From Castanea sativa (lineage: Eukaryota > Streptophyta > Magnoliopsida > Fagales > Fagaceae): a stretch of DNA of 64,000 bases. Below, one piece after another: positions 34,179 to 47,288 of the stretch (position 1 is its first letter; each line of letters starts with the position of its first letter). Position numbers and translations under genes: made by a program. The stretch spans positions 3,942,445 through 4,006,444 of the forward strand of contig NC_134015.1 of NCBI RefSeq assembly GCF_040712315.1, read 5' to 3'. A model generated the notes under the pieces. The model made no database searches. It worked only from the letters and a program-made list of their open reading frames with translations, and had not been told where the DNA came from.

Positions 34179-36600
34179 GCCTCTTAAGGCCATCTTGTCT
34201 ATGGGTTTAACTGCTTTAATTCTGTCTTGTTAGTGTCCACATTAGAGCTATGTATGCTAATGTTACATGTGATTTGTGTAATTCAAACTACTTTAATGAA
34301 ATTTCTGGTTGTGTTTGGTTTGTCCTAAATCATATATAATAATTTATTCTGCTTCAATCTTCTCATAGACAAAGGTCTCAAAATTTCTGAGTTAATAATT
34401 ATTTATCTTGGGATATCTCCAAAATTGTGGAACAATAGAAATTCCAACTCAATTGAAATCTTCAATGAGTTTATCGAATCATCATTGATTATCATTTTGA
34501 CAACTTGAACTTTCAACTTTTGTAAGCTAGTTTAGCACATGATGGATTTTCAATGTTTGTCTTCTAATCTCTCATATGGACATGCGCCAAACTATTTCTC
34601 TCTCTCTTTCTCTCTCTATACCAAAATCAATTTTGGAAATTATATTTCAACTTGCCTTCACCATGTATCAATTTACTCAAAGTTAATTAAATTCATTTTT
34701 TTTCTCTTTTTGTTATATTTAATACATGAACCATGATATTTGATTTTGTGTACAAAATTAATTTTAATTTTGTTAGTATTGATTTATTGAGTTATGCTTT
34801 GAATCTGTCTTCATTTGAGCAAGTTGAGACTAATAGGTGATTATAATAAAGTTGTAATGGATTAATAGTACTTAAGATAAACTAGAGTATATTGTTAAAC
34901 GCATTAAACTTTATATTATTTTTTCCCCATTTATACTTTTATTTTGTAGATAATGTTTCTTTTTATTTGCAAATATTTTTTAATTAGAAGTGCATTAGAA
35001 AATATCAATTTGAATATGATAAATTGGGGGGGGGGGGGGTGGGGCAGGAAGAGAGAGAATAGAGAACTATTTGAATATATATGATAAACTTGTTACTTGG
35101 AACATTAAAATATAAGCCTAAATTTATATGAAAGCTCCAAAAATTCATTAAAAATAAAATGTTTAGAAAATAATGAAATATGAAAAGATCACCATGAAAA
35201 TAATCATAATGATATCTAGGCTTTTGATATAATCATTCTAATTTTTTTTTCTAAATGCATGTCACTTACAAAATTTCACTAAATTGCGAATGGAAAATGT
35301 TGCTAAATTACAAGATTTATTATCTTTAATGTGAGTGAAGAAAGTAACAATAAACTATTGACATGATAAATTCTGCTTAGTGTTTCATTAAATAATATTT
35401 CAATTTGTGGTATGAACAAAAATAAAAATTGGCGGAAGTTTTAAGGAGCTCAAGCTAATAAAATATTTTCTTAATAAAAACTAAGTTTAAACCAAGTTTA
35501 AGCAATCACTGATAACTTAAACTTCTATGAATTTTGTGGGTTCCAGTTAGCTTAACTGGTAAAATTTCTGATGGTTGTATAAGAGACCTGGGGTTCAATC
35601 CCCGCTTACACCAAAAACTGATTGGTGTTTTGGTCTGATAATAAAAAGCAATCATCAGAAGCGGTCGCCTTAGGTTGAAACTCTCTAAAAAAAAAAAAAA
35701 AAAAAACTTCTATGAATTCTCAATTGAACATGAGTTTTACATGGGTTGGGATAGAATCAGTATACCATATTCTTACAGAACTTCCATCACTTGTAATAGC
35801 ATCAATTCATTACAATCACTCACCCTCCAATTCATACTTTTACCTACCATATTTAGCAATTAAATACAATCTATACCATGATTTTCGTAAAAATTGCTGA
35901 TATTTCGCTGTATATTTTGCCGATAAAATCTATACCATATTCGTACAGAACTTCCATCACTTGTAATAGCATCTGTTCATTACAATCACTCAGCCTCCAA
36001 GTCATGCTTGTCTCTGCGCATGGAATCCATGGATGGTTTATATTTTGCTTCTCTGCATACCATACATAGATTCAAAAGTCATTAGATCAAAAGGGTATCA
36101 AATTAGACAATCATATCAGCCATCCTCTTATAACATGTGTGGATCCTATTAGTGTCAGCTCTAGGATTAGGCATAAGACTCCCATCAAAAAGGCTGCACT
36201 CCCTACATAAAAAAACTTCATCCTCGTTATAAAAAAGTACAAAATTTTATGATGACAATTGGTTTATATAATGAAAAAGGGTTTGTACACCATTTTTTCG
36301 GTCTCTAAAAAGTTTTTCAAAATATAAGATCAATAAGAACTAATAGTTTAGCGAGCGCATGCAGACACACAAAGCATGTACATATATCTAATCATCAATA
36401 ACAAATATTTTCCCTAATAGCTTGAGACTTCAATTTTTGTACACCAATATCATACTTTGTAAGTTGTCAACATTAATTACCTATATAATCTCTTATATGA
36501 CCACACACCAAATAATCTCCCTCTCTCTCTTAACTCTAAAATAAAAATTGAAAATAAGATTATAATTTTACTTAACCATATTTCGTTTTATCCAAGATAA
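34179..36600 (+). repeat. Array block Da (copy 3), longest version
   Basis: 3' UTR, G-run at 35028-35045, a SINE at 35534-35703, and a duplicated 70-bp stretch (CTTACAGAACTTCCATCACT at about 35772 and again at 35943). No gene; frames at 35.68-36.07 kb are chance. Confidence 0.7.
35534..35703 (+). mobile_element. Full-length tRNA-derived SINE, 15-bp target duplication
   Basis: Pol III A box TAGCTTAACTGG and B box GGGTTCAATCCCC are both clear. The 3' half is TTGGTCTGATAATAAAAAGC-like and ends CTCTCTAAAA. AAACTTCTATGAATT flanks it on both sides (35519-35533, 35704-35718). It is close to Au-type plant SINEs, but the name is not certain. Confidence 0.85.
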
Positions 36601-37611
36601 AGTAGACCTCTTTATATATATATATATAATACACATTTTTTGGGTTAAATTTTATACTTGAACAATGATTTTGATGCTCTATATAAAATTAACCTTGGTT
36701 AGTTTTAATTCATTAATTTCTGTTTCTAATTCATCAAAATAATATTAATTTTAGTAGTATTAGATAAATTTATTTAATTGATATTTAAATATAAAATATT
36801 TTATTTAAATTTATCATATTAGATCTCAAATTATATCGAGCTGAACTATATTCCTTATGTGTAAGTCTTACGCATATGAGATACACATACATATATTGAC
36901 ATGGCAACAAAATTAAAGTCCAAAAACAATAATTAAAACTAAACAAAAAAGGCAAATGAACCAACCACGCACAATAAAAAAGACAATCTAGGAAGATTAC
37001 GTCTCCATTTTGGGAACTTAAGTCAGCTAGCACCCCATTTTTGGTGTTACACGAGCCAAAAGAAAACTTTTTTTTAGAATAATCAAGTGTAAACTTTAGA
37101 ACCATATTTTTGTAACAGTATCAAGATTATATAAATTATAATAGTAAAGAAATAATTTAAATACATTGCCTAAGTTAATAAAGTCTCTCCATTTTCCAAT
37201 GTTGGGAATGTTAATTTGGTCTTGATTCATATGATCACTCAACTCTATGTAAATTAAACTCCATCGAATTCACCTAGACTTGATGCTTTTAATTCCTAGA
37301 AAATCCACCTAGACTTAGCCTCCCCATGTAAACAAGGATAAATTATAAGGTCTTCATGGTGGATAAGCAACGTGGTCCACCATTTCACTAAAAAGCTTCC
37401 ACTTGTTTAAATTGCTGAGATATAATTTTTTTTTTAAATAGAAATTGATTACTGACTCAGCAATTTTAAACAAATGAGAGTTTTTTAGTGGATTGGTTGA
37501 TAAGTGACATGGTCCATTAGAAGACTATATAATTTCTGGTAAACAAAATGCACAGTAGTTTCAATTATTTAACATTATAAAAACTGGGTACTTACAGTTC
37601 TACAATAAAAA
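36601..37611 (+). repeat. Upstream block of class B loci (copy 1)
   Basis: It aligns with 59004-59840 (TTTTATACTTGAACAATGAT, then TTAAACTCCATC.AATTCACC). It should carry a TATATAAACATCCCC promoter as at 39157 and 59750, but only CCTCCCCATGTAAACAAG remains before a MITE. Confidence 0.65.
37337..37538. mobile_element. MITE of about 202 bp with 8-9-bp target duplication
   Basis: GTAAACAAG (37328-37336) and GTAAACAAA (37539-37547) flank ends that are inverted copies (AATTATAAGGTCTTC and AATTATATAGTCTTC reversed). The copy at 59.77 kb lacks it. Confidence 0.7.
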
Positions 37612-37795
37612 ATGAGTACCTATAAAATAGAAATAGATGGTGCAAAGGATAAAGCAAGTGTAAACAATGATTATCATGTGGTTAGTTGGAAGATTTATGA
37701 ATTAAGGTATTTGTTACAAAATTCATGAAGCTGTGTTGTAGGTCTTGACGTTAAGTGTGTATATAACATAACCAGCAAATCATACTAACTTGAAA
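37612..37795 (+). pseudogene. Class B exonuclease-like N-terminal pseudogene
   Basis: ATG at 37612 opens a match to the N-terminal part (YKIEIDGAK, then YELRYLLQNS), a TGA follows, then VVGLDVK resumes (motif I, again Asp-x-Lys) and ends after about 37790, where a minisatellite begins. Nothing of motifs II or III remains. Confidence 0.8.
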
Positions 37796-37985
37796 TGGAT
37801 TGAATGGACCAAATTGGATAAAGATTTCTGAATTGAACCGCATTAGATTGAAGTAGACCGAATAAACTGATGAACTGACTTGTATTGAATTAAACTAAAC
37901 TGGACCGAAATGGACCAAATTGGACTGAAGTGGATCAAAATAGACCGAATTATACCAAATGGACCTAAATGGACTGAAATGAGTG
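37795..37985 (+). repeat. Degenerate TGGACCGAAA-type minisatellite
   Basis: Many imperfect 10-11-bp units (TGGACCAAAT, TGGACCGAAA, TGGACTGAAG) start right after the pseudogene. The first unit, AATGGATTGAATGGACC, is also found at 60853-60869, where no expansion has happened. Confidence 0.7.
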
Positions 37986-38342
37986 TTTATTATCTCTATT
38001 TCTTGAAGTTTATGAAAATGACATACGATTCTCTAAGTAGAACTAGAATGGGACCATTCAACCTGGACTTAAATATTACTTTAGCATACGGATATGAATA
38101 CAGTTATGGAATATGATTTATTTTAGGGTGAGTATAAACTAAAAACGAATAAATAGTGTCTCCGCCCAAACTATTTGTATTATATGTATTTTCTATTATA
38201 AATTACATTTAGGTTCAAGAATGTGTAAAATTATGGTAGTGAAAACTTTTTAAGAATAAATAATTTAAGATACACGACGCAAAATTAAAACTCTAATTTG
38301 GAATTTTAATTTAAGTTTCTCTTAGCTTCACCTATTATTACA

Positions 38343-38376
<34 letters not shown>

Positions 38377-39150
38377 TAGATTAAATGATGACATGGTCGT
38401 TGCTGATGTGGTTCAACAGAAATATAATAACAACAAGTGTTACACTTCAACTTTTAAATATTATATAAACAATATGTTTCAAGTGCTATCTATCACTTTA
38501 ACAAAAAAAAAAAAATAAATAAATAAATTGCAATCTACCATATAGTTGTTGCATTGACTCGTTATGCAATACACTTGGCCCAAACATATATTGTACTTTT
38601 CCATACAATATCTTGCAAGCCAATACTACCTCATTAGTTTCAGCGTTTGAACAAACGTGAATATCATCATATTCCCAAACCAGCAGTGAATAAACAGTTC
38701 AAGCCAATAAATCTGTATCAAATCGAAAGTTGTTACTCGATAGGTATGTTTAACAACTATATTAAGCACAAATTGAAATGGGCCGAGTCATTTGGGAATC
38801 AACTCCACTTTTTTTTTTTGCTACATTACTCCGTGCGTTTTGGCTATCTCAGTTTACGTGGATTGCTCAGAGTTCTTTTCTTAAAGAATTGCTGTTGTCC
38901 AGAGAAACTTTTTATCCCTTTGAGTATATTCTAAAACTGCAACGTTTGATCCTATAGCAACAAACAGAAACGCAACTTTTGATCTTCCATTGCCTTAGTT
39001 AATCAAGGCTAGCTCTCCATTTCCCAATGGGAAATTATGTTAACATGGTCTGGATTCATTTTGTCACTCAACTCTATGTAAAAATAACTCCCATCAAATT
39101 CACCTAGACATGAAGCAATTAATTCCAAGCCAATTCATCTTGACTCGGAC
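37986..39150. other. Spacer without a gene; (TTA)n at 38344-38369
   Basis: AT-rich sequence with a TTA microsatellite and a T-run at 38812. From about 39000 it aligns with class B upstream sequence. Confidence 0.5.
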
Positions 39151-39156
39151 TATATG

Positions 39157-39226
39157 TATATAAACATCCCCATGTGCAAGGGCATTTCTTATGAGCCTTC
39201 TTTATAGCAGTTTGAATTATTTCAAC
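39157..39226 (+). promoter_or_regulatory. Class B TATA promoter and leader
   Basis: TATATAAA at 39157-39164 is followed by CATCCCCATG. Start of transcription is expected near 39190. A first ATG at 39191 would then lie at the very start of the transcript, so the ATG at 39227 (TTCAACATG, as in class A) is preferred. Confidence 0.6.
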
Positions 39227-39847
39227 ATGATAAACAACAGCATACCAGCATCTCTCCTCTCAAAAATCGGTGACTATGAAATCGAAATTAATGGTGCAAA
39301 GGTTAAGGTAACTGTAGTCGATGATTTTGATGTGGTTAGTGCTAAGATAGATGAGTTAGAGTCTACATTACAAACTTTACCAAACCGTGTTGTTGGACTA
39401 GACGTTAAGAGTATCAAAACCACTAAATCATATGTAGTCCAAATGCTGCTACTTTTTGTTGGGACTCGTTGCTTGATCATCCAATTATGCCACTTATACT
39501 CAACTCCGTCAACTCTTAAGAAATTTCTGGCTGATGAGACTATTTGTTTTCTGAGTACAAACTTTGAAGAAAAGCTTAATAATGTTCTATTTGGTCGATA
39601 TGGTTTAAAATGTAGCTCAGGCGTTGAAGTCACTTATTTTGCTTCAAGGATTCTAAAGAAAGCCAACATTGAGGAGTATGGATTAGCAGAGTTGGCCGGT
39701 GAAGTTGGAATGGATATAAAGGAACCAATTGGTGAATGCCCTGACTGGACTGCTAGATCGTTCTCACAAGAACAGATCAAGTATACAATCCACAATGCCT
39801 ATAGTACTTATGTTATTGGGAACAAGTTGGTCGAAATGTGCCTCTAG
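39227..39847 (+). CDS. WRN-like 3'-5' exonuclease-fold protein, class B, 206 aa (inactive motifs)
   Basis: About half identical to class A by eye. Motif I GLDVK (Asp59, Lys61), motif II FLSTNFEEKLNNV with no aligned Asp, motif III YTIHNAY (Tyr186, Asn190). The loop between II and III is minimal. The conserved C-terminal blocks GLAELAGEVGMDIKEP and DWTARSFSQEQIKY are close to the true exonuclease family. An upstream in-frame ATG at 39191 would give 218 aa. Unlike class A there is no sign of a leader intron. Its broken twin lies at 11398-11912. Confidence 0.88.
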   Translation: MINNSIPASLLSKIGDYEIEINGAKVKVTVVDDFDVVSAKIDELESTLQTLPNRVVGLDVKSIKTTKSYVVQMLLLFVGTRCLIIQLCHLYSTPSTLKKFLADETICFLSTNFEEKLNNVLFGRYGLKCSSGVEVTYFASRILKKANIEEYGLAELAGEVGMDIKEPIGECPDWTARSFSQEQIKYTIHNAYSTYVIGNKLVEMCL

Positions 39848-42060
39848 TCTAAGCATCTAAAGCCATCTTGATAAATGGTTTTACAGCTTTTTTATGGTAC
39901 TTGGGTTCTTGGTTTCAAGATATTTTGAATAAATTAGTGATTGTGTTTGGTGGGACTCTATATACGAGAGCCTTGTATTAGGTGTGGTTTCACACTTTCA
40001 CTATAATAAATGTCTAATTTTAGCACAATTGATTCAATAAATTAAACTCTGGACATAGATTTCTTCTTTTCCTCTTTCTTTTCCTTTTTTTTCTCCCTCT
40101 TCCTAATTACTACAATTCTTTTTTTCTTTTTTTTTTGTGAACAATAATACTTATTAGAACACACGAGAAAATAATATTAGTTACTACAATTAGGATGAGA
40201 GAGTTAAACTCCTTATTCTTTTAATAAAAAAGATTGAAAAAATCTCACTAAACTACAAGACCCGTGATCTTTTGTGTGAGTTAAGAATATTACAATAAAC
40301 CATTGACACTTAGTGTCCGTTCTACATCCTATTATTTGGGTAACTTATTTGCTAAGGGTGAGACAATAAGATAAAAGTCAATTTATTAAATAAATAATAA
40401 TAATTTTGTTGTTTATTTGGTAAAAGTGAGACAAAAATTATGCGTGCACTAAAGTAGAGCACATGAGATACCAAGTGCACTAAAGTAGAGCACATGAGAT
40501 ACCAAATTCCACCTACTACGTTATAGGTCTATGAGAGTTTCTGAGTGTTTTTTAGATAAAAAGTGAAATAGTTTGACTAAATGACGAGACACCACTTCAT
40601 TTCATAAAAAAATAAAATAAAATAAAATAATTAAAAAAATGGAGCATATATATTTAACGTATTCTAGCATGAATAACTTCAAATGGTCCTTTTCTTTTTC
40701 ATAAAAATTGATCCCATTTGTTTTAGAGATTTGAATGACCCATTGATATTATAATTATAAATAAATTTATAACAGGGAAACAATAGAAATTATATTGATA
40801 TATTTTTTTAAGAAACGAAATTATATTGATATGGTTGCAAGAACTTGATTTTTTTTTTTTTTTGCTGAAATAAAAATTTTAATGGCATACAATTTAATTA
40901 GTTTTGGTAAGGAATCAAAATATATATAGGGTAATGCTTTAAAAATCTGCCTTACGTAACATAATTACAGTCCTTTTATATATGTTAAATATTAAATTTT
41001 ACTTGAAAATAGTATTAATTCACCTTCCATATATGCAAAAAAAATTCAAAAGTTCAGATTATTAACTCTTATAATTTCTTTTTTATTTTTTTATATAAGA
41101 TAAAATTTCTACTTTAGTCTAATCTAAGTGTATATGTGTGAAGCTCCAAGGTTCACTTGTGAGAGGGATGCACTTGTGATAGATACACTTGTGATAGATA
41201 CATTTATAAATGCCAAGGTTCAAGAGGAACTATTTCTAAGGATTATTATTATTCATTATTTTTTATTTTTGTGATAGTTGTAATATGCTGCTAACTCTAT
41301 GTCTCGAACTCTTTTCTTCTAAACACTCAAGCACTTTGTACATAAAGAGGTGTAAATAGCCAGTTTAATATCTCTTTCAACTATGAAATTTTCATTATAT
41401 TGATGTTGCCTTATAGAGTATATCCAGATGACATTGGTCCATCAACTATTGGATTAGTGATTTACCAGATTTGTATGTTACCTCTAGAATGAAGACTAAC
41501 AGGGTAGGGCTTGAATATAACGCAGTAAGCCTTCAATCGGGTTTGTAAATCCATAATTCTTCTTCTTTATCTCATTCAAATTATCAACACTGTAGAGCTT
41601 GTTTAACAAATCAGACTGGATGTTGGCTTGCTAAACCTGTGGTATACCAAGTATTGACCATTGAGCAATTAAGTATATCATTACTGCAAGAGACTAGCTT
41701 GTAGCTCAATTGGTTTGCACTTCTTAATATTTCTAATTGTGACATCTAGATTAAAAACTCTTCTCGCTCCAATTATTGATTTATCAAAACAAAAAAGAAG
41801 TATGCCCCTGCTGTTGCCTATGCAGCTGTTTATACGATTGTCATCGAGTATGCCATTAAAACTTGATGAAATATATGCACGTGTTACACGAGAAAACTAA
41901 ACTTTAGTACCACACTTGTATAACTAGATATCAAAAGTTTTAGTGTATATATTAAAATTATGATCTTTGGAGGTTAAGAAGAATCACAAATCAATACCTT
42001 GCCTTTGCCTCAATATATAAATCCCCATGCAACTATGCAAGTGCTTTTCTTACTATAACT
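39848..42060 (+). repeat. Array block Db (copy 2)
   Basis: It aligns with 11913-14820 but without the Harbinger-like MITE (empty site at about 40311). It contains an ultra-short insertion at 40802-40816 and the SINE fragment at about 41696. Confidence 0.75.
40786..40832 (-). repeat. Ultra-short insertion with 16-bp target duplication
   Basis: GAAATTATATTGATAT at 40786-40801 and 40817-40832 flanks ATTTTTTTAAGAAAC. The sister copy at about 13490 has it too, with one flank mutated. Confidence 0.6.
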
Positions 42061-42071
42061 CTTGCAAGTAC

Positions 42072-42258
42072 AAGAAGCATTGGATTGAAGATGTTCAACT
42101 TCCACAAATTACGGCACTATCTTTTAAAAATATGTATATCGGTGTATGTGTATTTGCAATACATGGTGCAAATTTAAAAGTTAAGTTTATTCAATAATTT
42201 TGCTGTGGTTGTTGCTAAGGTAATTAAATGAGTTGAAGTCTTCATTGCAAAACCATAT
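42072..42258 (+). pseudogene. Exonuclease-like N-terminal fragment (class C), duplicate
   Basis: Nearly the same as 14823-15005: leader-like CATTGGATTGAAGATGTT, then GGTGCAAATTTAAAAG and GAGTTGAAGTCTTCATTGC. Broken in the same places, so it was already dead before the large duplication. Confidence 0.7.
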
Positions 42259-42284
42259 ATAGAGGTCAAGGATGACAATTTCGT

Positions 42285-42740
42285 ACCATAGCAGCCGATG
42301 CAGTTGGTTTTTATAGTTCCAATAGATAGATCAATGCATAATACTAATGTTTCGTACCCGTTCATATACAGGCTGTATCGGACTCATTTTGGCTATACCG
42401 AAAAATATATCAAATTTCGGTCGATAAATGCATACCGGCCAAAATTAGACAAATACTTTCCTTTGTATTTTTCTTACCTTGATATCAAATTTGTCCCCCA
42501 TTATCAGGATCTAATCTCTTTCTCTCCTTTTCTTTTTCTTTGTTTGTTCTTTAGTTTTTCAAATTTCCAACTCTGCATGTTCCTTCCGCATTGCACTATT
42601 GCATGTTCTCCATCTCTCTCTCACTATCTCTTTAATGTTTTCTTTTCCTTTCTTTTATTATTTCTTTAGAGGATTCACGACAAAGATGCTAAAATAGCTA
42701 AAATGCATTTTAACACACAAAACACTAAAAACCCACTACA
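42285..42740 (+). repeat. Repeat R (copy 4)
   Basis: Counterpart of 15045-15490. It is followed by the same AACCCACTACATTAAAGG stretch and a (CATA)n microsatellite at 42808-42844 in place of (AT)n. Confidence 0.65.
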
Positions 42741-42844
42741 TTAAAGGTGCCAAAAATCAAATTATTTTCCTTTCACACTTTATTGTAGCTGGATCCTGGA
42801 TGGTAAACACATACATACATACATACATACATACATACATACAT

Positions 42845-43721
42845 TTAGACTTAAATGTTTAGAATCATGTTTTTATTGTGTTGGCAAACCGAGGACAAAA
42901 TGTGTCTAGTTTAGGTGTTAGGCAATGTTAAAAAGTGTTTGTTTCATGGTTCAAGTTCAGCTGACTGCAGAAAAAGGAAGTGTGTTTCTACCCTACTCAA
43001 TCGATCGAGAAATTAGGCTCGATTGGTCGCAAATCGTAGGAACAGAATTCTGCAAAATTTTTAAACCAGACCCAAGCCCATGAAAATGTTTAAGGTTTCA
43101 TTCAAACTTCTCCACATATAAAAGCGAAACCTTAATTACGTTTTGCAGACTTTTTGGAAGACTTGTGTGTTACTTTTTGTGAGATCTGAGAGATTCTGTA
43201 CCTTCTAACTACACAATAACTACACAAGAATCTACCGGAGTAAGAACTACAATCAAGCATCGGTAGAACATAATTGCGGCATCAAGATCATTACTGATGG
43301 TGATCTGAAATCTTTGAGTGGGATCTCCAAATCACAAGCAAGGATACTTGTGTTAGCATAATTCCAAGAAGAGAATGAGTCTGCGGATTTGGAGCTTGCA
43401 CATGGTCGTGTTAGTAAGTTACTACATAAGGTAGCAATAGATTTAGGATTAAATCTGATTGTAAAAATTTCAATTCTCTTATAGTGGATTTACTTTACCT
43501 TGAGGATAACTAGGTCAAATCCTCCCCAAGTTTTTACCTTGAAACGGTTTATTTCATCGGTTTTTCTAGGTAATCATATTGTAGTGTTATTTACTTTTCT
43601 GCTTTTATGCATGATATAATATATGCTTGTTTAACTTAAATCTAAATAATAAACCTAATAATCAACTTGGTTAATTAATTAGGTTAAATAATCTAGTTTA
43701 AGGGGTCTAAATGAACAAACA
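42845..43721 (+). mobile_element. Solo LTR, second copy, lacking its first 25 bp
   Basis: It matches 15645-16513 throughout and ends AACAAACA. The start is replaced by the CATA microsatellite. Confidence 0.75.
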
Positions 43722-46035
43722 TATATACATATGCATATATATATATATATATATGTCACATAAATCGAGAAAGCTTGGGGAATTATTGTTCGTGGCACTG
43801 TGGCATATAGTGCGCATGTTACATGAACTGCTCAATATGGATGAATGGATAGGCTAGAATTTCATATCCATGATCTCGAGGCACCAATCAGTGCTCTTAG
43901 TGTCACTTTCCTAGTTATAAGTTACCATGATAAATTATTGAAAATTTTCATTTTAAGACGAATTGTTAGGCTAGAAAGGGGTAAAGTATAGAATCTGTTT
44001 GTACATGGGATGGTTAATTCCTACTTTAGGACATGAGTGCTCAATCCATATCACTAGCGGTTCCACGTTGAGTCTAGGGTGGTCATGACCACCCCAACTT
44101 GGAAAAAAAAAAATTATTAAATCTTATAAATTTTTTGTTTTCTTATCCTAAAAAAATATTTGGGATCACTCTAAATTTTTTAGGCTCAACATAATTACAC
44201 TTTGGACAAAATTTGACAATAAACTTGATTGTAAACTAAGGCTACACCTCCACTCATTTTTTTTTTAATGTGAATTTTGACAAATCCACCATTGGATAAC
44301 ATTTTCTTTTTATATCTTTCATACTTGCAAAATTTCAGGAAAATCAAATATCAATAGCTATATCATCAATCAAATTTTTGAATTTAGAGTTTTTGTAGTC
44401 TAAAATTATAAATAAATAATAAGTTTATGGATCAAACATTAAATAACTTCTGAATAACATGAAATTTAATATGTAGTTTAAGAACATAAAAAACATGCAA
44501 TTCAACATTTAGATTTTGAAAATGACAAAATTTAGCTACAAAATTGATTGTTACCTAAGGCAATAACTTTACTCAATATTTGTTTATTGGATGTGAATTT
44601 TGACAAATCTACTATTGGATTACATTTTCTTCTTATATCCTTCATGCTAGCAAAATTTCTCAAAAATTAAAGATCAATAGCTATGTCATTAATAAATTGT
44701 TTAAATTGTTAGTTTTTGTAGTTTAAAATTATGTATAAAATATAATCTTACAAATCATATAGTAAATAATACTCGATTGACACAAAATTTGACATGTGTA
44801 TTAAGAGCATAAAAAATATACAATCCAACGGTTAGATTTTTAAAATATGTAAAAATGTTAATGATATTAAGCAAGGTTGTCTCCTTAGGTTACAACTAAT
44901 TTTGTAACTAAATTTTTTCTTTTTCAAAATATCTAGCAATGTTAATTTGTTAAGTGAGAGTTGTAGCCTTATGCTACAACTTGGTATGAAGCCAAATTTT
45001 TCCTTAAATTTTGTTTCCCTTAACAATATATTAGGTCTTTATAGAAAAAAAAAATTCTCAAAAAAAAGAAAAAAGGTCCTTACAAACAGAAGAGAAAGCC
45101 CAAGAAAATTTTTATCACTCTAAAATTTAGAAAAAGATGTAACTTGAAACATTAATAATGAAACTGTCATGCAATTATTTCAAAATAAGCGAATTTGAAA
45201 AGGAAATTGTTAGACTTTATGTATTTTTATGTATGCGTGTGTGTTCTTTTTTTTTTTTTCTTTTTGGGTTAATATATGAAGTTTTCTATTTTTATTAAAT
45301 TTTTTATAATTTAAGTTTTTTAATGATCATCCTAGAAAATATTCGTGAAGCATGATTTTTCTCCAATGAGTGCAAGCTCTTAACTAATAAATTAATAAAT
45401 ACATTGAATTAATATCGATTTATAAATGAAAAAAAAAAGTATTTGTTATGCTATATTATAATTAATATTTTACTCATTATCCTATGAGAGACCTAAGCAG
45501 TAAAAGAAAGAATAAAAAAATTATTTAAATAAAGTTGTAAAATAATGGAGTATTTAATAATAATATAGGATGTAAAAATAGATAAAGTAACATTTTAAGT
45601 TATTAAAAATTAAACTTTCTAGCTCATTTAGGTTTGATATCTGTTTTTAAACTCAACTTTTAACTTTTATGTATAACTTTTTAAAATCTCACTTGTTCTC
45701 ATATTTTACTTCTTCTTTTTTTACAATAATTTTCAAAATATAAATATATTTTCACATATTTTCAACAAAAAATTAAATAAGCTTTTCCAATCACACATTA
45801 TTGTGAATGATTGACTGATGACTCTTACATGGTGTGACTACCGACTTCAAGTAAGTATTGAATTCTCTTCAATCTGATAAAGCAGTAGAGAAAAACTTAA
45901 GAGTTAAGGCATGGGAAAGACTTGAGAGCTAAGACGTGAACATGTGGAGGAGAAAAACAGAGGTAAAAAAAAGTTCAAAGAAACCTTCTTCTTTTTTGAA
46001 TTAAAAAGTTAAATGGGACTGTTCCTTGTTTCTCT
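43722..46035 (+). repeat. Array block U (copy 5), with doubled MITE M1
   Basis: Counterpart of 16514-21390 without the two MULE-like elements. Shares the doubled M1 core (44198-45010). Confidence 0.75.
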
Positions 46036-46037
46036 TC

Positions 46038-47251
46038 TTTTTAAATAGGCCCAAGGAGAAGGCCACTTCATGCTTCTCTAGTCTCTAGTCTCTACTCTAT
46101 ACTCTGTACATCTCTAGCTCTCTTGCTTTCCCTGTAACTTTACTCCATAGCCAAACGCTTTTGCAGGAGTGATCGAGAAAGATAGAGAGATCTCTCTCCA
46201 TTCTTATCGCAAGAAGTGAGTGTCTCTGTGATCTCTCTCTCTATTTTGTGTAGTATTTTAGCTTGTGAATTGTCTGAATATCAGGTTTCACTTGAAGCAT
46301 GCATGTGTAGTCAATTAAACCTCTCTCATAGAAGGGTTCATTACTCTTTCTAGTAACAGATTATCAACAACAAAAAAATACTCTTTCTAGTAACATGTTT
46401 GATATCTGCTACAAAATTTTGTTTATGTAATGGGCACGTACTTTTATTTGATGTGTACGTAATACTTTTAGAATAGCTAGCTTGCCAAAGAATTGAAGTA
46501 GTTTTTAGTGCTTAAAATGAAGAAAGATCAAATTTGGTTTTAGTTCTATGATTGATTGGCTTATCAAATTTGCTACTGTTGACTTGAAAAAGATATTATA
46601 TTTGCCACCAAAATGATTTATACTTCATGTCAACTTAATTTGCCCCATTGAATTGCTAGTCTTATTGAGCCTGATTAAGAGAATTTGTTAATTGGCCATT
46701 TAAAAAAATTGTTAAAAAATTGTTAAAAAGATTTTTTTTTCCATAAAATTTTAAAAAAATATAGAGGCTGTAACACTTTTCTAGTAACGTTATTTGTTTG
46801 TATTTTTTAAAAAGACGAATAGATAAAAAAAGCATATAAAAATACATATAATATTGTTTAAAAACTGAAAAGTATTGCTTAAATTAAACTATCGTACCAA
46901 ACAGCCTCATACTTTCTAAAACTCTGCCTCACACTATTCCCATCCAAGCTAAAAAAAAAAAAAAAAAACATATTTTATCTATTTTTTCATCTCATTTTAC
47001 CATTCACACAATATTTTAATTTTAATTTTTGTATATAACTCTTTAAAATTAGTATAAACCACAACATTAAACAATATAAACAATTCACCATCATCTCTTT
47101 CCTCTTCCCTTTCTTGTCTCTCTCCGGTCAAGCCATACAACCACCTTCCACCAAAACTCAGCCACAAATACCAATTCTTCACCACCAAATCATCCAAAAA
47201 AAAATTTCCACCACCACCACAATCAATACCCATCCCAAAATCAAACCCAAT

Positions 47252-47288
<37 letters not shown>

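Noticed and set aside
35534..35620. tRNA gene, from clear A and B boxes
   Set aside because: It is the head of a SINE: an A-tail and a 15-bp target duplication surround it, and no full cloverleaf can be drawn.
39191..39226. Upstream ATG as start of the class B gene
   Set aside because: It lies almost at the expected transcription start, and the 12 extra residues have no match in class A.
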